Positions 54,908 to 64,000 of a stretch of DNA of 64,000 nt are shown here, piece by piece; position 1 is the stretch's first letter, and every line of letters starts with the position of its first letter. The DNA lies in assembly GCF_024362695.1 (NCBI RefSeq), contig NC_065415.1, forward strand, positions 7,605,438 to 7,669,437, read 5' to 3'. Source of the stretch: Pectinophora gossypiella (lineage: Eukaryota > Arthropoda > Insecta > Lepidoptera > Gelechiidae). The notes beneath the pieces are model-generated. The model was not told where the DNA came from. It saw only the letters and a program-made list of their open reading frames with translations, and searched no databases. The position numbers and the translations under genes are program-made.

Positions 54908-56270
54908 TATATGTAGTGTGTTATAAAATAGGCTGCATCGTTTCTTGTCTTAATCGTTCGATTGTGGTCTACGTACTCTCTATGATTTCTGCTTACTTTA
55001 TTTAAGCTTATTGATTGCCGAAATGCTCTCAGCAATACAGATTAAACCAGGCCACAGACCGTTAAAATAACGTAGCTGTTTTCAGTGAAAATGTTGCTTC
55101 CCAATATATTGTTTTTATTTTATGTTTGTATCTCTATAGATTAAATTTAATAAAGCCAAAATCCGAGGACATTTCGGAGGACCTTCATTTGAATTACAGT
55201 CAACCATTTACGATTGAATGAATGCACATTAACACGCGATTATGATACTTTAAAGCTATGTACTCATGGGATCATAGTCTAGCCTTCGGTATTTAGGCTT
55301 TGGAGTTTGAATCGATTTTTTTCGTGTGAATATTTTTTTTGACCTTGTTTTAATCACAACTCTATTTATAACTCCATTATTCATAATTATCCTTTCATTC
55401 CTTCAGTAACGTAAATTGGCGTATTAAGCTGCAATGCAGTGTTTTTTGACATTTATGATAGCGGGCCGACCACAGCTGCCCTAATAGGCTTTTTGGAACA
55501 TTACCAGGTTGCGTTGAATCCGATCCTTGTTTTGCTTTTATCGTGGTTACGCTTCGGATAAGCTAGCAGCTTCAAGTAACAGATCGGCGTTTGGATTCTG
55601 TTGTTCGCTAGTTACATGTAGAATTTATAAATAAGATAGCCGCGTGGTTTTTGCTAGGGCAAAAGTTGTTCTTATTACACAAACTCGGATATGATGTTAT
55701 TATCAAAATTAAATAGTTTTTTTAGAATTAACGTATTAACACTTTTACCTACACTGAACACCGGTCATTGACCCTTGGGATCAAGACATTGTGTCTGTGA
55801 AAGTGATAAGGAATACCTAACAGACTTCTCTTAGCTGAAGAATTACATTTTCAACAATTACTCAAACGAAAAACCTCTACCAGCTGACAATGGACGATTT
55901 GAAATATAACGTCTAACAGAAAACGGAATCTTGGAAACTTGTAAAGAGGTCCCGTATTTAAAATGTAAACCCAAGGAGTTTCTCTTTAGTTTCCACTACG
56001 CTAAGAAGGATCGCACTGACCATTGCTTTGTTGTTAAAATAATGTTCGCCAACAAGAAACACTGGAGTCAACATTAATAAAATTCTTCACTGAAGAAGCA
56101 TGAAACTTTTGTTTATTTTTATTTATTCCCAGCCTCCGAGCGAGTCGGGGCATTTTCCCACCCCAGTTAATAAAATGCACGAAGAATTTAATAAAAGCAT
56201 TATATTTTGAGTACACTTCTTTGTTTTTTTCAAAGAATATCTAACTAAACAGCCACTTATTTGCTTTTAC
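54908..56270. other. Gene-free stretch
   Basis: No supportable gene; would be intronic if the TEP-like gene is real. Confidence 0.4.
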
Positions 56271-56423
56271 TTATTAAAATTAAACTGTTTGGATTTTGTA
56301 TCGTGAAGTTAAATCCTTCTTTAGGCTCCACGATATTTGTTTTATCCTGTTTTGTAAGCTCAAGGGAAATCATAACATAAGATTGTATGTTGCTATGAGG
56401 TTTTATTAAAAGACTTATACTCA
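56271..56423 (-). CDS. Candidate TEP/alpha-2-macroglobulin exon (MG1)
   Basis: Minus-strand exon between acceptor CACTTCAG (56425-56424) and donor AATAA|GTAAAA, phase 1 at both ends and fully open. It reads SISLLIKPHSNIQSYVMISL then NIVEPKEGFNFTIQNPNSL. The run I-K-P-x-S-x-x-x-S-Y-V-M-I-S-L followed by VEP...F-x-F-T-I is like the first MG domain of this family. It joins in phase to a signal-peptide exon (56573-56522) upstream. Similarity is by eye and weak individually. Confidence 0.35.
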
Positions 56424-56521
56424 CTGAAGTGTATGAAGTGGTTGTCATAACTTAAAACATGCCAGTGATACCAAAGTAAGTATATGAAATAAACAGAGTT
56501 ACCTATTTTTCTTATGGTTAC

Positions 56522-56573
56522 CTGCAAGGACTTTCCCGAGAACTAAGCATGTGAAACAAGAACGAATAAACAT
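56522..56573 (-). CDS. Candidate signal-peptide exon
   Basis: ATG at 56573 opens MFIRSCFTCLVLGKVLA and ends at GCAG|GTAACC in phase 1, matching the acceptor at 56424. A short hydrophobic leader right before the MG1-like exon fits a secreted protein, though a lysine interrupts its core. Confidence 0.3.
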
Positions 56574-58385
56574 CGTGATCGAACTGGATCCTTTTTTTAA
56601 AAGGGTTGTAACTCGCGTTAACACCTGCGTTTCCGCCGCCCCGGGGGCGCAAGTATCCGTGTGACTAATGTAAATCTCATTGGGGAAACTTATAAAAGCT
56701 CCTGACGCACGAAATCTCGGTCTAGTAAAGTATATTTCACCCTTTTGACGACACATTATGTACATTTGCAGCGCGTAACGACACGGGCACGGCTCGCAAT
56801 TTCCATTAACCTGTGTCGAAATAGGAACGGCCCAAAATTTTACCCCGCCAAGGAAAAACAGGTCTTGGTTTCATCTACACTGGTTCTAAACTCGCGCTGG
56901 TGAGATGATCATTTGTGTAGTGAAGGATCGGGGTTGACCGCACCCAAGTAACATATCGTATTAGCGAAGGTATCTTACTGCAATTAGCTCAGCTTTTTCG
57001 GAGTGCCGGATAGGTGGTGAATTATTTTTTAAAGAAGTAAGTAATGCCCAATTGGAGTGCGGGTGAGAGCCTCGTACGTGGCTCCTGCAAACTGCTGACT
57101 CCTTGACCTTTTCTATGTTCCCCTAGGGCTAAGTTTAAGTCGATTGCTACGTACTGTAGGTGTGGCAATGTGGCACCGTTTCTTTCTTTCTGCGAAGCAT
57201 GTAATTATAGAGTCAAGTCTGCCATTACGTCATTTATCGCCGTCATTGTTAGCCTGTTACTTACAATGCGAAGAGCAGTTATGTCAAATGAAGATATAAA
57301 TAACTACTCAAACAAGTTGTACGTATTTTAAATTATCGTGAACTCTTTTTCTCTTTACATAAATAGTATTACGATACTCTTGAGTATTATTATATACGTA
57401 TTAATTAATTTTGTCGCATTATCTGCTGTCTGATCAAACAATATAATAATTTCATAGAATGTATGCCATTAATTAATTTTACAGGTCAATCTGGATCTGA
57501 ATAACTCTGTTTAAAAGATATAGTGTATGCATTTACCATTAAATATAAAGATTAATTTTATTCAAACTAATTCTTCAAATCTATATATATTTATATTATA
57601 CAGAATTTCATACAAAAGACATCAACGCGTGCTATTTTATATTTAAAGTGACATTCGCTTACTAGTACCTATTTATTTGCTTCTTCAGTTACGGTCAAGT
57701 AGTGAATATCACGCAACTTTATAAAAATCCTGTGTCAATACAAGATTATATTTATACTTGCTACGTAAATATAGGTACTTACATTTTAAATATTCGCTAA
57801 CATGATTCTTTATTAAATAGCGTATAAAAATATTCGTCAGCTTTTATTTAAGCGATGTTTTATTTAAAAAAAACAGGGGCGGCGGCGCGAAATAGTCTAT
57901 TCATGATTTTTAAAAACAACCTCACAAAACAAGTCAGCTAAATGAGTTTTAGTCAAGAAAATTTGTAAAGAAGTGATGCGAAATAAAAGACGTCTTAAAT
58001 TTAATCTCTTAACGGTACAACATGTAAACTGAACCGAAAGGAAAGTAAAAGCTCTTAAAAGGAGAATGAAAAACGAGCAAGGAACTCATACGATAAGCGT
58101 TTTAATCTCTTTAAGTGTTGCCACACTTTCGGAATTTAAGACTACGGACGGCTACGAGTCGGTTCACGCATATCTTTACATACGTACTAAGTAGTGTATA
58201 AAATATAGTGTTCTAAACGGGGTAAATCCGACTAGGTAGAATATTTCTTATTAATTTAACTATATTTGAAGATTTCAATATAATTAGACACAACCTTATC
58301 CTGAATATAATTATAACTTAAGTAATGATGTTTTTCATTTTAAACCTTATTATGTAAAGTAATATTTTATAATTAAGTAGTCACT
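56574..58385. other. Gene-free AT-rich stretch
   Basis: Nothing supportable; the 88-codon minus frame at 56499-56765 contains the signal-peptide candidate only by frame coincidence upstream. Confidence 0.4.
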
Positions 58386-58680
58386 ATGGTCGTGTGGTTT
58401 AACGGGTTGCTTCTTAAACGGGGAGTTTCGGTTCCAACCCCGATACCTGACTTCAGACTAACATGAATTTATTTCGAAACTATAGAGGACTCCTTGCAAT
58501 ATGTTACTTCACAAATCTCAGCGGAATGCCAGTAAAAAATGTATTCGTCGCGAAGCAGTTAAAAAGTCGCAGGTATTTGACATTGACAGACGGAGTAGCG
58601 TGGGTAAACGAATTCAAGTGTTATCAGGAACATCAGGTACGTATCACCAACACCGGGGGTGAAAGTCCGGCCAAGTAGAG
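58386..58680 (+). mobile_element. SINE-like repeat with degenerate tRNA head
   Basis: GTCGTGTGGTTTAACGGGTT (A-box-like) and GGTTCCAACCCC (B box) open a ~290-bp unit that ends in GGGGGTGAAAGTCCGGCCAA. A similar ending (GGTGAAGTGTTCGGCCAAGT) is at about 50939-50958. The plus frame 58463-58678 has no recognisable domain. Confidence 0.45.
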
Positions 58681-60110
58681 AATACTTTCCAAGTACAATA
58701 AGTCACGCAAAAAAGGGGTGAAAGAACTCAAGAACCCACTTCACAATTGAAAGTTTATTACTCGTATTTAACATCAAGTATAGCCTCTGACCTTTAAAGT
58801 TACTCAAAATACTTAATTCCTCAACAACTTTTTAAATTCTTATCTTTATTATGTGGTTCAACATGTTTCGTTTTAACCGCGATTGTAGAAGTAATTTTTG
58901 ATAAAGTTTAGCTCTTTATGTGCTTGCAGAATGTATTTTTTTGTAGGTAGTACATACCAGATACATTAAAGTAAGTACCTACTTACCTTAGCCTTATGGT
59001 GAAAAACTCGAAAGCGCATTTTTCCAAAATCAAATTCTGATGGTTTTGTTACTACAAAACCTTGCAATAGACGGGCCGGGGTACAAATCGAGACTGCTTT
59101 CAATTTTTTACCTGGATTAAAACTAGTGTACGTCTATTCGAGGTATTGTCAGATTTTGGAAAATGCGTTTATGAGGTTTTCACACTAAGGCGACGTTATA
59201 CTGGTTATACAACCAGATTCGACTCTATCATAAAGTTTCAAAAGAACACCACAGCATACACGATATGACTAGATTACACTGGATATTAGAAACTTAAAAT
59301 TTTAAACAATGTCTCAAAAATCGTTTTACTAACACAAGCAACTTACACCCTGCCTCTAAACTGTTTAATAATGCCATTGTACTAAAAAATCCACTCTAAA
59401 ACCACATTTATATAAAATATTCGCAAATAGCAACGACAAGCGCTAGGTCATACAAACCGAATCAAAAATTCAATTATAAAATTTGCCGTACCTATTCCGG
59501 TGTCTGCAAAATTTACTGGATGCCAACAATTTGGCTACGTAACCTAGGTGCATTACATTAATTTCCAGCTGAAAGCTCGGGCATTAATTTGCGTCTAGCT
59601 TCAGAGGGAAACCACAAAATACTAGTTCCGTTGCTATTCATAATAAAAGCGGCGCGGCGCTAAGTAACAGCTGGACTGCGAAATACTATTACGATGACAG
59701 AGAGCCTTTGTACTATAGTAGAGACTCTTGTTTCTAGCATGTGTAACGCTTTATATGTTTGTCACATTTTTCAGAATTCCATCGCTCAGGTCAAGATGAA
59801 TGTGGATAAGAATTGACACGTAGAGAGGTTGAGACCTAGGAAGGGACATAGGTTTTTTTATGACGTGACCTATTGTAGATTTTCAGATAGCTTTACCTAC
59901 TTGGCCGGACAAATGCGGGAGCGCTGAGGGTCGTAAAGGGTCGATAGGGTACATTGCAGGAATAGACTTAGGTGCGTACCGCTATTTTGGGTTTTATACA
60001 GGTTGTCTTGATTTGGGTTGCCAGAGAGTTCACCTGCTAAGAGTACATTGTACCTCTGCATGTTAATTATTAATTGTCACGAAACTGAACTGAATAAATG
60101 TTGAGTAGAA
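58681..60110. other. Gene-free stretch
   Basis: Only the ACTTGGCCGGACAAATGCGG repeat fragment at about 59878-59935 is recognised. Confidence 0.5.
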
Positions 60111-60837
60111 TAAAAACCGGCCAAGTGCAAGCCGGACCCGCGCACGAGGGGTTCTGTACAGTCATGAGCAATATAATGTACCCACTTTAGGACTCTGTCG
60201 CACTAACATATTTGATATTTAGTGAGACTTACAGATCAATTTGTCAAAAAAGTTAATGTGACATGGTACCAAAGTGTATACATATTAATGCTCGTGACCG
60301 TGCCATTGACTACGTAAACAACAGTAGGTATTGATATCGAGCAATTTTGTTTTTGGTATTTGTTGTTATAGCGGCAACAGAAAAAATTGGCCTCACTCGG
60401 CAGGACCCGTAGAACACCAGCGTCGTGGCTCACGCCGCGACTTATGCTGAGCGAGGTCCTTTTATTTCAGACGCAGATGATCGGGGCGTCACAGTGCGTT
60501 GCATTTAGGATGCTTACTTTTATTATTATTGTTTTTATGATTTTGGTTTGTTTTTCTTTTTGTTTTGATTTTTTTTTCTGTGTACTTATTGATTTCCGTG
60601 TGGTTTCTGTCCTGTGTTGAATGTAATAGTACCTGTTTGTCTGTGTCTGTGGTGTCCGGAAGTAATAAATGTTTCTTTCTTTCTTTCTTAATACATAATT
60701 TGTGAAAATTTCAACTGTCTGGCTGTCGCGGGTTTTGAAATACAGCCTAGTGACAGACAGACGAACGGACAGACAGACAGCAAAGTCTTAGTAATAGGGT
60801 CCCGTTTATACTGTTTGGGTACGGAACCCTAAAAACT
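60111..60837. repeat. Nested repeat: GGTTCCGTACC-type element split by insertions
   Basis: CCGGCCAAGTGCAAGCCGGA (60119) is the start, and GACAGACAGACAGCAAAGTC plus AATAGGGTCCCG and TTTGGGTACGGAACCCTAAA (to 60832) the end, of a repeat I recognise as common in Lepidoptera. About 530 bp separates the halves: a copy of the 14416 repeat (about 60160-60302) and a retroposon tail ending AATAAATGTTTCTTTC-TTTC (about 60380-60690). Confidence 0.55.
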
Positions 60838-62385
60838 CTACCTACTCCTAAAATACAGTACGTACAATTTTATCAAGTAAATCAATATTCAGGCTGTAAA
60901 GTTTACAGAATGAACATGATATTCTACTATTCTGGCTTTGGATTCCTTTGAAACTTCAGTCATATTTTATGGAAGCGAAGTTAGAACGCTCAAAATTTAA
61001 TCGAATCGATTATCGCATATTTGATGATTATGATTATTTATAGCCTCGAGGTCCGTACTAATCGATCATATTGATTTATTTAACTACTGGCCTCACATTA
61101 CACATTTCAATGAGAGACTACTTTCCCCAAAAAATAATACAGGTGGCGTTGTCGAGATTTAACGCGATAATTAACCATTTTCTCATTATTCGGGTACATT
61201 ATTATCAAAAAATACAATGTAATGGCAAAAGCTTGATATTTGTGGCTTGATATTTGGATCACATTATGTATAGAATTATGTTGCTACCTATATTGCTTCT
61301 CTTTATTCTCATCAGAATAATAATAGGTGGAAGAAGTAATTGTGCCTGGGTGTAATTTTATTTTATTTCATCCATGTAATTCATGAAATTAGAATTATAA
61401 ACGAAGGAAAAAAAAATTCTAATTTCATTAATATATATATTAATATGTAATAAAAAATAATATATATATATATTATATTTTATTATATATATTATTTTTG
61501 AGGAATGTAGTCTGGAAAGTCCGTCATTATATCGATTTCATGTACCTATACGTATTAATATACCTATTATATTCTATTTACTGTACTTTCTTCTTATCTT
61601 TAGAATTCTATTGCTCATATAATTATTATTTATTGGCACAAGGCATCTTTGTTGAATTGAATCACTATTAGGTATACAAGTTGATAACCTCTGCTCTGTT
61701 CTACATTGCAAGGGAAGCACTAGAGTTGTCTTTTGATATGACTAATTGATGTCGCGATCTTTCCTATTCGATTACAGCCATTGATTATAACCGTTAATGT
61801 TAAATGTTGTGTATGGGAAGAATGATTAGTATGTGCATATGATATAAAATATTTATTTTTTTGCGTATCAGTCAAATATTCGTCAATATTATCAAAAATG
61901 TATTAGTGTGCTTTCGACACTTGGGAAAGGGAACTAATCCTTTTCACAGTAATGTCTATTTATAAATATTTTCGCAAATAATTTAACAGTAGAATTATTT
62001 TTTTAAATAATCCCAAAAACCAAACATAAATACAATTAATTAATTAATTAATTTAATAAAAAAATTAATTAAAAAATAAAAATAAACTTTTTTCATATAC
62101 CTATTACATATTTTTTAAAACACAAATGTGTTGTTTTAATGCTACGAAATACCTTAGTAACGTTATTGAACAGTTTTAATATTTCTTTATCTATACTTTG
62201 AAACTTTTGTGAGAATAACAAAAATCCAACAATAAAAAAATTAAAAGCGTGTAGTTGTTGGCGCCTTGTCGTCTATTCGAAGTCAGTCTATTACAATCTA
62301 AGAGACAAATATATTTTGTGTTCTTTATACGTTTTCATTCGTTTTCCTTTACATAATTCGGAACTTAATAAGAATTTCTACATAA
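60838..62385. other. Gene-free AT-rich stretch
   Basis: Holds the inverse repeat of 47808-47880 at 61258-61342, a 14-bp inverted repeat ATGAAATTAGAATT/AATTCTAATTTCAT at about 61384-61430, AT-dinucleotide palindromes (61430-61500) and TTAA repeats near 62035-62055. No gene. Confidence 0.5.
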
Positions 62386-62535
62386 CATAACATAAGCTAA
62401 CAAATATATCCCAATTGGTGTAGTACATCCCTCTGGTATATCCATCGCAGAATGAACTAAGTACCCACACCTCACTGAGCTTTCTGTTAGAACAACGTGT
62501 TAAGTGGTGTGCCGTATCACCGTCTATATTGGTTG
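62386..62535 (+). repeat. Dispersed repeat (CACCTCACCGAGCTT family)
   Basis: AACATAAGCTAACAAATATA, ATCCATCGCAGAATGAACTA, CACACCTCACTGAGCTTTCT and CACCGTCTATATTGG. Confidence 0.75.
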
Positions 62536-62702
62536 AGTTAACTGTGAACACGAATTTCGATACTAATTTTATTTCTATTTAGTGGAGATAGCGAAGATAA
62601 TGTGTTAGGACTGTAGTAAAAGGAATTCTCTGCCCTCTGCTTAATACCTCAACGGGAAATATGCGTGATCTTATGTATTCAAGACATGACCAATTTAAAT
62701 AT

Positions 62703-62877
62703 TTAAAACACATAATAACGGGTTCTTACCGCGTTTAAATGGGGATATGAGACTCCCGATATTTCGACACTGTTGCAAGTGCCATGATCACGGGATGACT
62801 GATGAGATTGGATTGAAATATCGGGAGTCTCATATCCCCATTTAAACGCGGTAAGAACCCGTTATTATGTGTTTTAA
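62703..62877. mobile_element. 175-bp MITE with 63-bp perfect inverted repeats
   Basis: TTAAAACACATAATAACGGG ... GACTCCCGATATTTC on the left is exactly inverted on the right (GAAATATCGGGAGTC ... GTGTTTTAA), 63 bp without a mismatch, around a 49-bp centre. Perfect arms imply recent mobility or gene conversion. Confidence 0.8.
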
Positions 62878-63059
62878 TTATGATAATAACCGCGTAAACT
62901 TAAAACAATTTAAATAATCTCAAAAAAAGCATAAAACAGTACCTAATTAACAAAAAATTGTATACTCTGCACTGCAGGAGTTTTTTATTGACAAGTAGGT
63001 TTAAGTAACTTTTAAATATGTTTAAACCTAAAAAATGTGACGTAACTTTTTTTTTAAAT

Positions 63060-63145
63060 TGCAAGCTATGTATTACTCACCTTATGTTACCAACTTTCTA
63101 CCATGTGAAACGCAATAAATTATATGATTATGATTATGTTTGTGT
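63060..63145 (+). repeat. LINE 3'-tail fragment
   Basis: CCATGTGAAACGCAATAAATTATATGATTATGATTATG: poly(A)-signal-like AATAAA followed by a short tandem tail, as in the LINE tail at 63720-63860. Confidence 0.45.
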
Positions 63146-63471
63146 GTATGTATTATCTTATTTGTGTCTGGGTGTTTCGTCGAAGTAACCTAAAAGTTTA
63201 TACCCTGTCGACCGTGATGTAATGCCCAAATTATAGGAGATAGGCTTTCCTTCTCGTCCCTGACCCTCCGTGGAAAAAATATCGATTATAGAACTTCGTA
63301 TTACCTTTTTCATACATTTTCTCACCGCTTAAACCTTCCCTGCACTACGACAAACACTTCAAAACCAAAGCCAGCTGAGTATTCCCATTCCACAATATTC
63401 GGTGACGTTTTAAAGTATGTTTGTAGTTACCGAATGGGGAAATTCAGGTAACAAAAATATTTTCAAACTAG

Positions 63472-64000
63472 CTTTTGCCCGCGACTTCGTCCGCGTGGTG
63501 TGTTATATAAGAGAGAGATCTTTGTGTGTGTGGTGCATATCAAATTTCAAGCATCTAACTTATGCAGTTTAGATTTTTTCATACAATTTTTTTCCCAATA
63601 ACTCCCATTTTTCAAAATACAGCCAAAAATAAACTTTATATTTACTAAGGTATGCATGCATGCTAGATTAAATCAATTGATTGAATAGATTTTTTTTTAA
63701 TTGATTGTTCATTGAGTTTTAATTTTAATACACACTTCCTCTCTTCCCTTCAATGTTGCTGTGCCCTACAGGGTCCATGTTTTAGTTCCTATGCCTATGT
63801 AACACCCCATTGTACTACATGGAATGCAATAAATAATTTAATTGAACTGAATTGAAAACATCTATCTTACGCGGTTTCGATTTTTTCATACAAATGTTTT
63901 TTTCCCGCTAACTCCCGTTTCCGTGGGAATTTTGCAATATCCTGTTGCAACTAAGCTTTAAGTTAACTAAGGTACCTGCATGCCAAATTTCAAGCATCTA
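63472..64000. repeat. AGCTTTTGCCCGCGACTTCG repeat interrupted by a LINE tail
   Basis: CTTTTGCCCGCGACTTCGTC and CATACAATTTTTTTCCCAAT are a widespread lepidopteran repeat. At about 63700-63860 a LINE 3' end is inserted (CCCTACAGGGTCCATGTTTT, GGAATGCAATAAATAATTTA, TTGAACTGAATTGAA), after which a related block (CTTACGCGGTTTCGATTTTT) resumes and runs off the window. Confidence 0.55.

Overview
This window looks like AT-rich nuclear DNA from an insect, most likely a moth or butterfly. The evidence is the mixture of tRNA-headed SINEs, RTE/CR1/Jockey-type LINE tails, TA-flanked foldback MITEs, P-like, hAT-like and Mutator-like DNA transposons, and a BEL/Pao LTR retrotransposon, together with GT-AG introns and AATAAA poly(A) signals. 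Nothing prokaryotic is visible. Assignment to Lepidoptera rests on recognising repeat families by eye and is an inference.

Only one ordinary host gene is clearly complete: a five-exon plus-strand PRADC1 homologue (protease-associated-domain secretory protein) at 9719-11626. Its start codon lies 93 bp from a transposon block. Weaker host-gene evidence is a set of minus-strand exon candidates (56573-56522, 56423-56271, 52771-52548, 50886-50695) that together resemble the N-terminal and MG-domain parts of a thioester-containing/alpha-2-macroglobulin-type protein; one of them ends in a stop codon, so it may be a decayed gene.

Region by region: 1-1.85 kb holds LINE and THAP-gene debris. 1.85-9.6 kb is a head-to-tail pair of nearly identical ~2.08-kb non-coding DNA elements. 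The first copy carries a ~370-bp retroposon. The second carries a 3,209-bp P-like element with 40-bp terminal inverted repeats and a perfect 8-bp target duplication. Each copy is the empty-site control for the insertion in the other. The P-like element encodes a small THAP zinc-finger plus coiled-coil protein on the minus strand and a mirrored second THAP exon at its other end. 9.7-11.7 kb is PRADC1. 12-24 kb is MITEs, SINEs and gene-free DNA. 24442-30237 is a young, integrase-only BEL/Pao element with two apparently identical 1,846-bp LTRs, each containing a 45-bp tandem array, and a 5-bp target duplication. 30-44 kb is gene-poor, with possible CpG-rich promoters and several MITEs. 44590-46842 is an apparently intact FLYWCH-MULE transposon whose inverted ends are built from many copies of one short motif. 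47-64 kb is mostly repeats, with the putative TEP-like exons and a GC-rich island holding an RFX-type X-box at 51.3-51.4 kb.

The window is dominated by mobile DNA, and its main interest is element biology: nested insertions with internal empty sites, a repressor-like THAP protein inside a P-like element, a non-autonomous LTR element with odd repeats in and beside its LTRs, and a potentially active MULE.
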